From Azolla caroliniana (lineage: Eukaryota > Polypodiophyta), in contig JBHGNT010000002.1 of assembly GCA_043228905.1 (NCBI GenBank), positions 17,918,001-17,982,000 on the forward strand: a stretch of DNA of 64,000 bases, written 5' to 3'. Of this stretch, positions 10,543 through 22,522 are shown one piece after another. The first letter of the stretch is position 1, and each line of letters starts with the position of its first letter. The notes beneath the pieces are model-generated. The model had not been told where the DNA came from, did no database searches, and worked only from the letters and a program-made list of their open reading frames with translations. The position numbers and the translations under genes are program-made.

Positions 10543-11671
10543 GTGTTACTAGAGTTATTTCTTGAGCTCCCTTGATATAACTCTAATAACCTACCTGACT
10601 AGGTACTGGTGCATCTTGTACTCTCAAGAATAGGTAATTGTGGACACATGAAAAATTTGAAAATCACGAAGGTGACATAGCACTTAACATCTTTCCAAAT
10701 GGTCAAGGCAAGTCGGACCGCCCATGTCGACACAAAGTATAAGACTGTGGACCGGAAGGTGAGGCTTCAACTACTCGTGGTGGCTCCTTGAGGGTCAACC
10801 ATGGTTAAATGACATCAATTTCTTGTTGTATAGATAATATTATGAAGAGATAAAAAATAAGAAATATTTTATTTTCTTGGTTTTTCTATGGTAATTAGTA
10901 ACAAAGGTAAGTTTAATTAATTCTCATATGGGAATTTTAAACTGATTTTATTTTCTTGTTTCTTACTATGGACAAGATCCAAAGCACAAGTTAAATTTGG
11001 CATATTTTAATTGCCAACGTTACACATCCGCAATAAGAATAGCTCTATGTAAACAAGTAAATGTAAAATCAAAGTGTAATGAACCCAACATGTTTTGATC
11101 TTGGGTTCAAACATTTTTCTTTTACTCTTAACAAATTACGCCTACTACTTAATTAGTGAAAGAGTAGAAATTGAAATACAACGAATAAGTTTCAAAATAC
11201 TGACAGAAACAAAACATTGGATTGTACACAATTCTCTACCCTCATAACATAATGTTTCATTTCAAGGTAATCAATTATGTTTCATTTCAAGGCAATCAAT
11301 TAAGTTTCATTTCAAGGTAATCAATTAAGTTTCAATAACAATATTGCACATTTGTCTTTCACACTGTACTAATTAATTACCATTCCCCTAACTTAAATGT
11401 TGTTAGGGTTCTAGTTTTATCTACTCCATACGAAACATCCCTATCAAATTAGTGGAAAACATGGTATATACATGCTCATAGATTCTACTTTTAGCTGCTT
11501 GAGACGTAAACCAATTATCACATAATATATAGAGACTACAGGCAATGGAACTTGACATATAATACCAGTAGAAAATGCATTTTCATTAAGAGAAAAACAA
11601 TATCTAGAGATACAATTATGTGAAACATTCGAATTAACAACTTTGTACAAAGTAAGAACATACTAACTGTT
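10543..11671. other. AT-rich spacer with small copia gag scrap
   Basis: No gene is supported. A minus-strand scrap at about 10590-10640 (GTACTGGTGCATCTTGTACTC) matches the gag start region of element I near 21800. The rest is AT-rich DNA downstream of the F-box gene and should hold its 3' UTR and poly(A) signal. Confidence 0.5.
11253..11335. repeat. Tandem repeat, 26-bp unit x ~3
   Basis: The unit TTTCATTTCAAGG-TAATCAATTA-AGT occurs three times in a row with a few substitutions. It has no coding role and lies about 340 bp downstream of the F-box gene stop codon. Confidence 0.85.
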
Positions 11672-14600
11672 TTAACATTTAGTATTATGTGCCTTTGACC
11701 TCTTTAGCCTATTTCTTGGTAAGCTTTCATGAGAATCTTGTAGAGGATTATACATCAAGTACTCCAAATCTTTCTCTATCTTTTCAATGATTTGCTTCTT
11801 TCGGTCCTTCAATATAACAAACGTTATACAAACTTCATCAATACATGAAAATGCTATAAATGTTCATAAGACTAGAAGAAATGAAATCTAAATACTATTC
11901 AAAACAAAGCAAGATAGAGAATACATATTGCATCCTTGCCTCATATTTCATATAGCAATAACTACAACAATTATTAATGTATCCAAAAGAGTGTCAAGGA
12001 TGATGCAGAAACACTAAGCACCACATCGCACTCAGAATCATTCAAGTAAATTATTAAATGTTGTAATTTTAGTCTCTCCTACCATAAATACAGGATATTG
12101 AAAAAAAAAATAGGTTAAAATAAGAGTTTCAACAGTTAACTAAGGCTTTTTAAATCTTTGACACTCCAATAAATCCAATGAGGTATATATTTTGGTTAAC
12201 AGAATACTCAAAAGTTTTCAATATTTAACCTAATATCCCAGCTCCATACTTATCAGTATACGAAACATTATTCTTGTCTGTTTTTGAAACTAAAAAGGTA
12301 TTCTTTGGTAAATATCCAACATGTTAAGAGCTGTTTTGGTGTTTTGACTCTCAAACAACATAATGTATTAATCTATGATTCTATATTTTATTTTTTTTAA
12401 AAACTAAAGGCAGAATTGAAACACAAGCATGAGAAAACTTACGATCTTTCTGCAACATCTTCGTATTTCTTCTTTGCAGATTTTGGCTTCCATTTCAAGA
12501 GAGTTTTTCCGGAACTGTGAATCTATTGGATGCTGCTCAACTAGTTGTTGCTGCATTGTGCACACCATTTGAGGTTGCCACATCCTTAAAGCTACAGAAG
12601 ACATCCTGAATAAAAACACACCAAAAACTGCATTAATTGGAAAGAACTTATACCTTCATTCCATCTTATCATTTCCAATGAATTGTCAAAGGTTTGAACG
12701 AATACAAGTTATGGCACCTGCTACATTCTCTTTATCATTTTTAGCTAGAAACATTAACATAGCATAAAAGGAAGGGGGAATCACTTAACTACGCTTAACT
12801 TGATGGTTTTTTTTATCAAAATAACCCTGAATTTACAAAATCTACAGTACAGATTTCACTATTACAAAGGGGTTTATTGGAAAATATTTAAAATCTTGGG
12901 GTGTTTAAGGAGTTTTTCTTATTGTTTGAATGAGATGACAATCAGTATAGTGAGGCAGAGGTATGAATGCTTGGGGGAATATAAAACGAGTGGAAGACCA
13001 GTAAACATCAGTTATCCTGTACGTTCGGTGTCAATATTTTCCAGGAAAGTCAACCTTGGGATAAAAGCCCGAGTTGCCTCTTATTTTGTGCCACCTATTC
13101 TGTCATAAATGTGTCCCTTATTCTGTCCCACCTATTCTGTAATAATGGTGACAGCCTACTGCCAACCTATTGTCTAATAAGGGAGGGAGCCCACTCAGCT
13201 GTCAACTCATTTTTATAGAAAAAGGGTATCCTGCCTCTCCAAAAGACTTGCATTACACCAAGAGAGCCTCTTCCTCCAAAGATGGCCTACTACAAAAATC
13301 ATTTCATAAATTTCTCAAAAGATGGATTCATAGACACCTTGGTGCTTGACCATCCACGTGGCCTATAATGCTCCCAAATCAACATGCCAACAAAGAGTTT
13401 CCTCCCATCGACTAGAGATCATAGTAAGATGAGCACTTCGCAAAACTAGAGCTGAAGCCCTTTGCAAATTACGTGAAGGAGAGATTGATTGCAAGGAGCA
13501 TGTTGTGTACATGCCCAACGTACAAGCAGATCAGAAAGATGCATGCCATCCTCTACATGAATTCCACCACCACTTGACAAATTATGGAGAAGGCTGACAT
13601 GACACATAGAGAAAATCTTGCTCAAGCTTTAAAACCATAGAGAATCAGCACTATACTAGCACACGGTATGCAACAGTAATCACCCATCACTAATTTCTTC
13701 CATAGCGCCAGACCTTCTTTGACAACATACAAAGGAGTCACTATAGAGCAAGCAGCGGATTGTTGACGACCCCAGAGACTGAGACTCCTAGGATATAAGG
13801 CGCATGGGGATCATTGCCTCCGTACATATTAGTTATGCACTTAATGCTTGTAAAAAATCTCCAAAATCATTCCACCAATGCATTAAAATCAAGATCGTGG
13901 AGCTTTAGGAAACCTAAATCTTTTATTTCTGTTTCAGTATGGATGACATGGATTCACCCATTTATAAAACCATGATTTGTGTCATAGTCCAGTTTTTTTC
14001 CATACTAGACATTAGTATATCTTTCTTTCTCTCTCTATTCCTTGTTAAACTTTGACATGGCCTTGTTCCACCACACCAACCAACCTCAAATATGTGCATT
14101 CTCAATTGTGACATTCATTAGTGAAATTCTTGAACATCAAGAATCACTACTCGTTTTCACACGAATTACATGAAAATGTTATCTTTTTGGTCTCATTGGC
14201 AATATTTGACCTCAGAAGACGATAATAAAATCTCTCTCTCACACACACACGCACATTGATGTTGCTTCTTTGGTTGCATTGGAATGGGTGCAAATTTTGT
14301 AAATGTATAACATTTTTATCCCTCTTGAGTCTCAACATTGTTTGAAGTAAGATATCCTTTCTTGAAGTTGTATTTTAGATGTGAATTTGAACTTTTGGTA
14401 GTGACGCATTTAGATCCCTCTCTTATTTCTTGTTTAAACAGTAGTAGAAGTACTTACCGAGCTTGCTCGATATTTTTCAGATCCTGCAAAATGTTTGAGA
14501 GCTTCAACTTCTCCCCTTGAATCTCTCTTTCGAGCTCCTTGCATTCATTCTCGTGAGCATCTCTTTCACTCTGAATCCTAAGAAGATGCCTTCTGTGTGC

Positions 14601-15187
14601 GGCAACTTTCGATGCCTTGATCTTCTCAAAGCTGGTTATGTACCATAACATCAGTTATAGTTATCAATATTTAATCTTAATGGACCAAAACGACATCCTT
14701 TTTATACAGTTATGCTTAGTGAATCACACATCATTCTGTTTGGAAGTATTTCGGTTAAGTAGGCCATAACATAACTCCTTGTAGTAAGGATTTAAGCTTC
14801 TTGAGAAATAAGTCCATTCTTTTCTGTAAGGATTTAGGCTTAATGAATCATGACACCATTTTTTGGGAACGATTAAAGCTTAAGCTATGCCCAAAAAGAA
14901 TCAAAGTAATTTGAAAAGACAAAGAAAGACATTCAAAGAGGAAAATAAACGAAGAAGATACTTCACCTTGATCGATATCTGGATTTGAAATCTGATGAGG
15001 ATGCGGAGTTATATTCTTGGGGGAAATCTCGTTGAAATAAAGGCTTCCAGAGAGAGGGGAGCACACAGAGTTTGTTCAAGGCATGGCTTGTAATGGAGAG
15101 GGAACAGAGATCTCTGTGATCTAAAACTCCTCTGTGTACCCCAGCACGAAGAGCTTCAATCCAGACTTCGTCGGGTAAACATGCCAT
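11672..15187 (-). CDS. F-box protein, SKIP24-like (host gene, four exons)
   Basis: Exons on the minus strand: 15187-14967, 14631-14458, 12605-12443 and 11806-11672. The spliced length is 693 nt, an exact 230 codons plus TAA. Donors GTGAAG, GTAAGT, GTAAGT and acceptors CCAG, TTCAG, GAAG fit. Exon 1 has an F-box-like start (MACLPDEVWIEALRAG... DLCSLSITSHALNKLC...LWKPLFQRDFP). Exon 2 continues FEKIKASKVAAHRRHLLR, then a coiled coil. Exon 3 holds ALRMWQPQMVC...EQHPIDSQFR and exon 4 LEYLMYNPL. This order is what I recall for SKIP24, an F-box protein expected to act in an SCF ubiquitin ligase with SKP1. It is the only gene here without stops and without transposon features, so it is the likely host gene. 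The symbol is left empty because orthology was not tested. Confidence 0.75.
12606..14457 (-). other. Long second intron of the F-box gene
   Basis: 1.85 kb between exons 2 and 3, against 335 and 636 bp for the other introns. No transposon coding is recognisable inside it. Around 13050-13200 there is a patch of repeated TATTCTGTC-type words. A short CT/CA microsatellite lies at about 14232-14255. The length may come from an old non-coding insertion. Confidence 0.6.
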
Positions 15188-15275
15188 GCTCGTTTCTTCC
15201 CATAATAACTAGACCAATATCATTCATTATCATCTCTTTCTTTTTACCCTACAAGTAGTACTACGCCCAATTTTC
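15188..15275 (-). promoter_or_regulatory. Probable 5' UTR and proximal promoter of the F-box gene
   Basis: The sequence directly upstream of the ATG at 15187 is pyrimidine-rich. The next 85 bp separate it from a SINE-like repeat. I see no convincing TATA box, so the transcription start is not placed. Confidence 0.35.
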
Positions 15276-15405
15276 TCACCTCTCTATTACTTGATACATA
15301 TCTTTTAATTCACTAGATGCCATTGTGCAATGTAACGCTTAAACCCATGACCTCCTTGTCTACATTGGGTAACCTTACCAATTAAGTTACATCCATCTAG
15401 GCTCT
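15276..15405 (-). mobile_element. tRNA-derived SINE, box A and box B present
   Basis: On the minus strand ACTTAATTGGTAAGGTTAC (15388-15370) is box A-like and CATGGGTTTAAGCG (15349-15336) is box B-like, about 30 nt apart as in pol III promoters. The downstream body (ACATTGCACAATGGCATCTAGTG) is repeated at 15600-15677. It is immediately upstream of the F-box gene. Confidence 0.6.
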
Positions 15406-15529
15406 CTCTCTTTGCTTTTTTTTGTTGTTGGTAAAATCACACAATTATATTAATTGTATGTAAAATCCACTTAGTTACAACACTTCGTAGTCTCCTCTAC
15501 CTATCATATGCCTATGTAGGGAGAGGGAC

Positions 15530-15530
<1 letters not shown>

Positions 15531-15564
<34 letters not shown>
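15531..15564. repeat. (TC)17 microsatellite
   Basis: Uninterrupted TC run between the two SINE-like copies. Confidence 0.95.
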
Positions 15565-15568
<4 letters not shown>

Positions 15569-15599
15569 TTAGCCCTAGTAGTAAGTCGTTTACTAGGAA

Positions 15600-15677
15600 A
15601 CTTTTTCTCACCTCTCTTACCATATATATCTCTTATTTCACTAGATGCCACTATGGAATGTAAGGGTTGAACCCATG
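15600..15677 (-). mobile_element. Truncated second SINE copy
   Basis: Shares CTCACCTCTCT, TTTCACTAGATGCCA and GAACCCATGAC with the copy at 15276-15405. It stops at about 15677, where copia J coding begins, so box A is missing. Its box B (GGGTTCAACCC, minus) is closer to consensus than that of the longer copy. Confidence 0.6.
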
Positions 15678-17073
15678 ACAGTAGTCATCTTCACGACCGG
15701 CGCGAACTTCTCATCGTAATCGATGTCGTGTTTCTATGCGTACTCCTTCCACTAATCAGGCCTTATATTGGTTAACCAAGCCTTCGTCGTTGTACTTGAC
15801 CTTGTACACCCACCTGCATCTGATGGGCTTCACACCCTTGGGGGCGCCAACCAGGTCCCAAGTCTCGTTCTCCGTTAGCGTGTGCATCTCTTCCTCCATA
15901 GCGGCACACCAATCCGCGTGCTTCGTTGCTTCTGCGTAGCTCTCCGGCTCACGCACATTTACCATCTTTGCCATATATGCATAATGATGTGCCATATACT
16001 CATTATACCCGTGCCGAATTACAGGATTCTTCTAGCGGGTGGATCGGCGTAACTTTTGGTTCGCCGATTTCGTGGCCCTTTCAGTCGACTTTGACCCCGT
16101 TTTCAGAGGTTCTTCATTGTTTTTGACCATGTTGGATTCACTTCAATCCGATGTTTCGGCCTCAGTGCCATATTCCGGCATATTCATCTTCCCCTTCTCC
16201 TTGTGCGTAAACCGTCTCCTCAATTTCTGGCACGGGGACTGCACTATCGAGTTTCCACTACTCGCCTGCTCTTCCTCCGACTGGTCCATTCGACTCCGTC
16301 ACTCATTCAGCCCACTTAGCCAAAATGAGATCGGACTCTCTTCTAGAGTTCCGGATTCCTCTTCCTCAAGGGGAATCTTGGCCTCACTAGCCTCATCCTC
16401 AAAATTCAGAATGGAGGATTTGGGAGTGGGAGGGAAAGGCAAATACCACAAAGTCGGCTCCTTGAAAATGACATATTGGCTTACTGGAACCTCTTTCGTT
16501 CGAAGTTTATAACACTTATAACCCTTCTACTCATTCGAGTAGCCGATCAAGATACATTTTTCGGCTTTTGCGTCTAACTTCCTCCATTTTTCCTTTGGCA
16601 CATGCACATATGCAATGCTACCAAATACCCTCAAGCATGCCAAATTCAACTTCTTCTCGAACTACAACTCGTGTGGCGACACTCCTCCATTTGCAGAAGT
16701 CCAATTCTGCAGGTATACCGTTGTCCTGACGACTCCGGCCTAGTAGAATTTCGGCATATGCTTCTCCTCAAGCATTGCCCTGACCACTTCTTCGATCATC
16801 CAATTCTTCCTCTCGGCCACGCCGTTCCACTGTGGAGTGTATCTGCAGGAGAATTCATGTCGAATTCCTTCCTTTTGCAAATAGCTAGAAAACTGGTTGG
16901 AAAGGTACTCTTTCCCCCCATCAAACCTTAGGCACTTGATCTTTTGGCATGTCTCTCGTTCAGCAAGGCTTTTCACCTTCAAGAAGTAGGAGAATACTTC
17001 GCTTTTCTTCTCAATCAAGCACGACCAAGTGTGCCGAGTGTAGTCATCGATGAGGGTTACAAAATAACGACTT
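15678..17073 (-). pseudogene. Copia J: integrase, linker and RT start (decayed)
   Basis: Read on the minus strand from 17073: RYFVTLIDDYTRHTW, RFDGGKEYLSNQF, NGVAERKNW (the integrase D, D and E regions). Next come the linker block LRVFGSIAYVHVPKEKWRKLD, an acidic stretch, then MEEEMHTLTENETWDLV, CRWVYKVKYN and DYDEKFAPVVKMT, the start of reverse transcriptase. It ends abruptly at 15678. Many stops and frameshifts are present. The upstream part of the same integrase continues at 22283-22510, on the other side of element I, so I was inserted into J. Confidence 0.8.
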
Positions 17074-17114
17074 TGTAAAGAAATGAGGAGCAACAGTGGC
17101 TAAGATGCAGCGAC

Positions 17115-17146
<32 letters not shown>

Positions 17147-17363
17147 ACGCAAGACAAAACAGAGAGAGAGAGACAGAGGCAGATATAAAAGACTATATAT
17201 TACATTAACATAAATACTTCCAACAGCAACTAAGTTACAAGGGGTTGGTTTAAATACCAACTAAACTAGGGCAAGTGCCCTTTCTACTATTTACAAAACT
17301 AGCCTGGTATGACCATGAGCTAGTGTAAAACCTATTACTATGGGAAGTTGAGTTCGACTCTCA
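17074..17363 (-). repeat. 3' LTR of copia I
   Basis: 290 bp, starts TGTAAAGAAATGAGGAGCAAC and ends GTTCGACTCTCA as written on the plus strand. Includes a (GT)n run at about 17119-17145, longer than in the other LTR. The internal side (GAAGGGGCGTG on the minus strand) is a weak polypurine tract. Confidence 0.85.
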
Positions 17364-19064
17364 ACACGCCCCTTCGAACACAACTTCCATCTGTCGAAAA
17401 GTTGTTTCAGTTCGGTCTTCGGAATCCAGGTTCCGGCGTTCGTAATCCTCGAACTGGATTGTTCAGCTTTTCGGATTCGTGCTCGGTTCCATTAACTACG
17501 TGTTGCGTACTCACGTATCGTTGCATGTTGCGTACTCAAACAATTGCGTATAGTGCGCATGTCGCTCGCAGTACTCCCCCTCAAGCTTGGCAATGTGGAT
17601 GTCATGAGGCCAAGATCCAATGCAAATTACCCGAGCTTGTCGACTCCTAAGGCCTTCGTAAAAATATCAACAACTTGGAGGTTTGTATTAATATGTTGTA
17701 GATCGATTTCTCTGGCATGTACGCGCTCGCAAATAAAGCGGTAGGGCACTTCGATATGTTTAGTCCGGGCATGGAAAACGGGGTTCCGAGCGAGGTCTAG
17801 CTGCTCATATTGTTGTAGAAGAGACGAATGGGATCCATAAGGGGAACGGCTAGATCCTTCAGTATGCGCTTGAGCCATACGGCTTCACATGCGGCTCTGT
17901 ATTCGACTTCTGTGCTCGATAGTGTGACTATCAGTTGCTTCTTGTTGCTCTAGGAGATCACTCCGCTGCCGAGGGAGAAGACGAATCCGGATGTAGATCG
18001 TCTATCCGCTTTGTATCCTGCCCAATCCGCGTCTGTGTATCCTTCAAGTCGAATGGTCGTATTTGACTTATACATAATGTCGTAATCCACCGTAGTACTG
18101 ACATACCGGAGTATCCTCTTAGCGCAATCGAGATGAAGGTTTCGCCGATTCTGCATGAATTGGCTAAGTAGGCCAACCGAATAACTGAGATCAGGTCGCG
18201 TAATGGTGAGATAGATTAAGCTGCCGATCAATTGACGATACTGAGTTAACTCGCACACGACTGTGCCGGAATCGACATCCATCTTGAGATTACGATCGAG
18301 AGGAGTGGACACAGGTTTGCATTTGGTCATTCCGAACTTTTAGAGCAAGTTGAGAATGTAGTGTCGTTGAGAGATCATTATTCCGACTGGTGTCAAAATT
18401 ACTTCAATGCCTAGAAAGTAATGGAGCTCGTGCAGGTCTTTCATTTCAAATCTGCCGGAGAGAAGTGATTTGACTTTGTTAATCTCGGCGAGATCCTTTC
18501 TCCGATGACCAAATCATTCACGTAAAGGATGATGACAATCGGGTTATCCGAGTCGTTTTTGATGTACAGGGAACTATCAGATTTTGACATTCGAAATCGG
18601 ATCTGATGAAGATATTGCGTGATCTTCGAGTGTCACGCACATGGTGCTTGTTTGAGGCCGTAAAGTGGCCTCTTGAGTCGGCACACGACGTTCGGTGATT
18701 GCGCAATTCAAAACCGGGTGGTTGGATCATGTACACGTCCTCTTCTAATTCACCTTGAAGAAAGGCGTTCTTGACGTCCATCTGGTTGAGGTGCCACCCT
18801 TTTGCTGTTGCAAGAGCAATTACGGTCTACACGGTGGTCATCTTTGCCACCGGGGCAAAGCTCTCTTCGTAGTTTATGCCGTGCATTTGAGCGTATCCTT
18901 TCCCAACGAGCCGTGCTTTGAAGTGATTTACGGAGCTGTCGACATTGTGTTTCACTTTGTAAATCCATTGACAACCAATCTCTTTCTTGTGTAGTGTGTG
19001 AGGGACAAGATCCCATGTCTTGTTTTTGCATAACGCTTCCATTTCCTCATTCATCGCATCGACC
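17364..19064 (-). pseudogene. Copia I: reverse transcriptase and RNase H (decayed)
   Basis: From 19054 on the minus strand: [47 protein letters not shown] at about 18780. Then RNase H: CKPVSTPLDRNLKMD, IYLTITRPDLSYSVGLL, ADWAGYKADRRSTSGFVFS (18330-17950) and the end block ARTKHIEVPYRFICERV (17878-17627). Frameshifts and stops separate the blocks. Reverse transcription would copy element RNA in cytoplasmic particles; this copy cannot do so. Confidence 0.85.
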
Positions 19065-20125
19065 CATCGTGGATCCTTACAGCTTCGGAAAGTGTCGCTA
19101 GGTCCCGCACTGAAGCCACCTTCATCATGAAGGCGTAATGGGACGCCATATAATCATTGTAGCCAAAATGGCTTACGAGGTTCTTTTCACGGGTCGATCG
19201 ACAGAGTTTCTCGTTTGCGGATCCTAAGGCTTTCTTCGCTTGATTTGTTCGGATGATTGGGATGTCTAGGCCTTCGAACTCACTGTCGAGGGAGTGATTC
19301 GACGCGTTGTCGATTGGATCTTCGTATACGGACATCTTGGCCTTCCCTTTGTCGAGTTTCGGACTCGGTCAAAATATGCTTTGGTCACTCAGGGGTTCCC
19401 ATGGTCCACTAAGTTGTGTCGTAATCGGGTTTTCTTCGAACATGTGCATGAGCCGATCTTCGTCTTCTAAATCCATTTTGGCGAATTCCTGGTCGAGCGG
19501 AGTCAAAGTCGAGGTTGTTTCTAGTGCGTACCAGGATGCAGACTCATCGAAGACTACGTCTTGACTTGTTCGAGCTTTGCGGGTAGATGGGTTGTAGCAT
19601 TTGTATCCCTTCTATTCAAGTGAGTATCCTACGAGGATACATTTCTCCGACTTCGGGTCAAGCTTTTGTCATGTATCATCCGGAATATGTACGTAGGCGA
19701 TAAAGCCGAAAATGCGGACATGTGATAAGTTAGGCTTCTTTCCAAAGAATTTCTCATATGGAGTTACGTCGTGTACTCCCAAGGTTGTGCACCTATTCAT
19801 GAGGTATATGGCCGTGTTCGCCGCTTCTGCCCAATACGATTTCAATAGGTTCTTCTCATTCATCATAGCCAATGCGACTTCTACTATGTGCCGGTTTTTA
19901 CGCTTAGCTACGCTATTCTGCTGAGGTGTGTGATGGCATGAGAATTTTCATCGGATTCCTTCCTTTCGGAGACATGCCGTAAACTCATCCGAAAAGTATT
20001 CTTTGCCTCCATCCGATTGAAGGCAGCATACGTGCCGACCCGTAGTTTTTTCGACTTCAGCCTTGAACCTCTAGAAGTGTCTGAACACTTCCCTCTTCTG
20101 TCTCATCGGGTAGATCCATGTGTGC
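19065..20125 (-). pseudogene. Copia I: integrase C-terminal part and linker (decayed)
   Basis: MAMMNEKNLLKSYWAEAANTA followed by VTPYEKFFGKKPNLSHVRIFG (19872-19669) is the usual end of the copia integrase. The acidic linker follows at 19335-19051 (SLDSEFEGLDIPIIRT). The catalytic core between 20125 and 19900 is scattered over frames. Confidence 0.75.
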
Positions 20126-20869
20126 CTAGAGAAGTCGTCGATGAAAGTGACATAATATCGGCATCCGTCGAGTGTGCTTATCTGGCCCAGTCCCCATACA
20201 TCTGAATGTACAACATCTAGGATCCCGCACATTCCGCTCTTTCGGGAATGGAGGTCGGCATTGCTTTCCGAACTGGCACGCTTCGCATACGACCATAATC
20301 TCCTTCATAGTAAAGTTCGGGAGTCCGATTATGACTCCTTTCGATTGCATGTTCTGAAGCTTCTGGAGATTGATGTGACCAATTCTCTTGTGCCACAAGT
20401 TTAGGTCGGTTTCGACTTTGAGGCCCTTTGCAAACATGGCCGATTTTACCTCATTTGATTCGAGGACAAACATATGGCCTTCACGACGGCTGTGCGCTAC
20501 GACTTAATCTCCTCTTTCTATAAAGCAACCATCATTGTTGAATCGTACCTACATTCCTTGTTCGACAATTTGGCCGACCGAGACCATTTTTTTCGTGATG
20601 GTAGGGACATGTAGTACGTTCTTGAGATAGGTTTGTTTGCCATTGTTTCCGAATGGGACGTTCCCGATATGCTGTATTGGATGAGTCGTGTCATCGCCTG
20701 TCTCGAAATATCTGAGTCGTTCGGGTTTTCGTAATTCCCGAAACCAATCTTCATGAGACGTCATGTGGTTGGATGCTCCCGAGTAAACAAACCATACGTT
20801 ATTTGAGGCGGAGGCGCTAGTTGAGGCCTGTGTTGACATCGAGTGTGCTTCGTGCCTCATTACGAACAT
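20126..20869 (-). pseudogene. Copia I: protease and integrase zinc finger, protease active site lost
   Basis: The protease region reads WFVYSGASNHMTSHEDWF (20869-20549). The copia consensus here is D-S-G; the aspartate is replaced by tyrosine, so the active site is gone. The integrase HHCC zinc finger follows at 20473-20126: LWHKRIGHINLQKLQNM and CEACQFGKQ. Confidence 0.8.
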
Positions 20870-20956
20870 TCCGCCACGGTGGCCGTAGTCGGAATTCGTG
20901 GCGTAATTTGTAAATGTTCCTCTACGATCGTCGTAGTCGTTAATTCGATGTGTAAT

Positions 20957-21944
20957 TCATGAATGTTCCATTACAATTGTCGTAGTTGGAGTTTGATGTG
21001 TAGTTCGTGAGCTGTTGGCTATTTGAAGTCGAGTCTCGTACCTTTTTCTGGCACTTCTCTTCATAGTGGCCGTATTTTCCACAGTACCCACATTCGATCG
21101 GGTTGTTACGATTGCTCGGTCCGGCGTGATGACTCCCCCTTCTGTCGAACTCTCTAGGACGGTTCTTGTCCGCTTGCCATTGGTGGGGGTTACGCTCTTG
21201 AGTTTGCCGACCATTACGGCCTTGTTCAAATCAACCTCTATTTCCACGGTCGAAATTTCTTCTATCATCCGACTGGGAGTAGAGCATTTGACCCTCTGGT
21301 GCGTTGCTCCTTTGTTGGGCGTGATTTTCCTCAACCAACAATATTGATTGGAGATCGAAAGATGACGGAGGGTTCTCCCTTGCAAGGATGGCCGATCTAA
21401 TAGAGCCAAATCGGGGTGCTAAGCCGCCGAGGCATATTTGCACCATCTCGTCATCGTCGATTACGACATTAATTGAACTAAGGGCATCGCACAACTCCTT
21501 GATCTTTAAGGTATAGCTTGTGATCGACACGTCCCTCTATTGCATGTTGTTTAGCTCCTATCAAAGTTGGAGCTTTCGTGCAGCCGTGTTGGCCGCAAAA
21601 ATCTTCTTGAGATTTCCCCAAGCTTCTTTCAGTGTTTTTGAATCTCGAATATAGCCAAGCATATGATCATGAACGCATGATGCAAGGCAATACAACACAC
21701 GACTTGCAGCCTGCTCCCAAGCGGGATAGTTGGTGTGTGTTGGGTTGGGTTGAGTTTCGTGAGCTCCTTCAATGTAGCTCCAGTAACCTTGTCCGACAAG
21801 GTATTGATGCATCTTGTATTCCCAAGATGCAAAATTCGCCCTGTCAAGCTTCTTAGTAGGAAGAGCGCTTCCCATCTGAGTGTTCATTATGTTGATTTCT
21901 TCTCTGTTGATTAGCCAGTTCTGTTGATCGTCAGCGTGTACCAC
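20957..21944 (-). pseudogene. Copia I: gag (decayed)
   Basis: Gag start MNTQMGSALPTKKLDRANFASW (21890), YLVGQGYWSYIEGAHET, then after a frame change MVQICLGGLAPRFGSIRSAIL (21530-21231) and an arginine/glycine-rich part. The zinc-knuckle zone (CGYCGKYGHYEEKC-like on a shifted frame near 21060-21085) is partly readable. Stops at about 21560 and 21540 break it. Confidence 0.75.
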
Positions 21945-21979
21945 AACACAGTTGAATGGATTCGATTAAGCAACCACAC

Positions 21980-21991
21980 GCTCTGATACCA
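21980..21991 (-). promoter_or_regulatory. Primer-binding site of copia I
   Basis: Minus strand TGGTATCAGAGC, directly inside the right (5') LTR, complementary to the 3' end of initiator Met-tRNA. It fixes the direction of the element. Confidence 0.9.
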
Positions 21992-22279
21992 TGTAAAGAA
22001 ATGAGGAGCAAGAGTGGCTAAGATGCAGCGATAGGATTGTGTGTGTGTGTGTACGCAAGACAAAATAGAGAGAGAGAGAGAGAGAGAGCTTAAGAAAGAG
22101 ATAAAAGAATGTATATTACATTAACCAAAATACTTCCAACAGTAACTAAGTTACAATGGGTTAGTTTAAATACCAACTAAATTAGGGCAAGTGCCCTTTC
22201 TACTATTTACAAAACTAGCATGGTATGACCATGAGCTAGTGTGAAACCTATTACTATGGGAAGTTGAGTTCGACTCTCA
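21992..22279 (-). repeat. 5' LTR of copia I
   Basis: 288 bp, same ends as the 17074-17363 copy and most of the sequence identical. The GT microsatellite is shorter and a GA run (22063-22088) is longer than in the other LTR, so repeat-length change explains much of the difference. Confidence 0.85.
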
Positions 22280-22282
22280 ACT

Positions 22283-22510
22283 GATTTCCACCGATACTCA
22301 CATTCTATGTCGGTCCCCATACATCCGAATGGATTAAATCGAGCTTGTTTCGACTCCGAGTTCTTTCATTTGGGAACAGATTTCTTTCATTTGGGAACGA
22401 AAGTCGGTGATGCTTCCCAAACTGGCAAGTGTCACAAACTTGACCCTTTCGGCCATTGAATTTTGACAAGCCGAAAATGATCTTTTTCGTCTTCATCTCC
22501 CAAAACCGCG
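22283..22510 (-). pseudogene. Copia J: integrase zinc-finger end and first catalytic Asp
   Basis: MKTKKIIFGLSKFNGRKGQ, VCDTCQFGKHHRLSFPNER, then LDLIHSDVWGPT (first catalytic Asp) on the minus strand. A short tandem duplication repeats FPNER. It continues across element I into the block beginning RYFVTLIDDYT at 17073, and across the solo LTR into 23039-23240. Confidence 0.8.
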
Positions 22511-22522
22511 GGAAGTTGACGT

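Larger units (their letters stand above)
17074..22279 (-). mobile_element. Copia element I, complete but dead, inserted in J
   Basis: Two LTRs (17074-17363 and 21992-22279) flank a minus-strand gag-pol. The element begins at 22279 and a primer-binding site lies just inside the right LTR. The host integrase resumes on both sides. A clean 5-bp target duplication could not be recognised (GACTT on the left, ACTGA on the right), so the exact ends may be off by a few bases. Confidence 0.85.

Noticed and set aside
12800-13108. 102-codon plus frame in the F-box intron
   Set aside because: No motif, no codon bias; lies in an intron on the opposite strand.
17074-22279. Clean 5-bp target duplication for copia I
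   Set aside because: Flanks GACTT and ACTGA share only ACT; shifting the ends did not give TG...CA borders.
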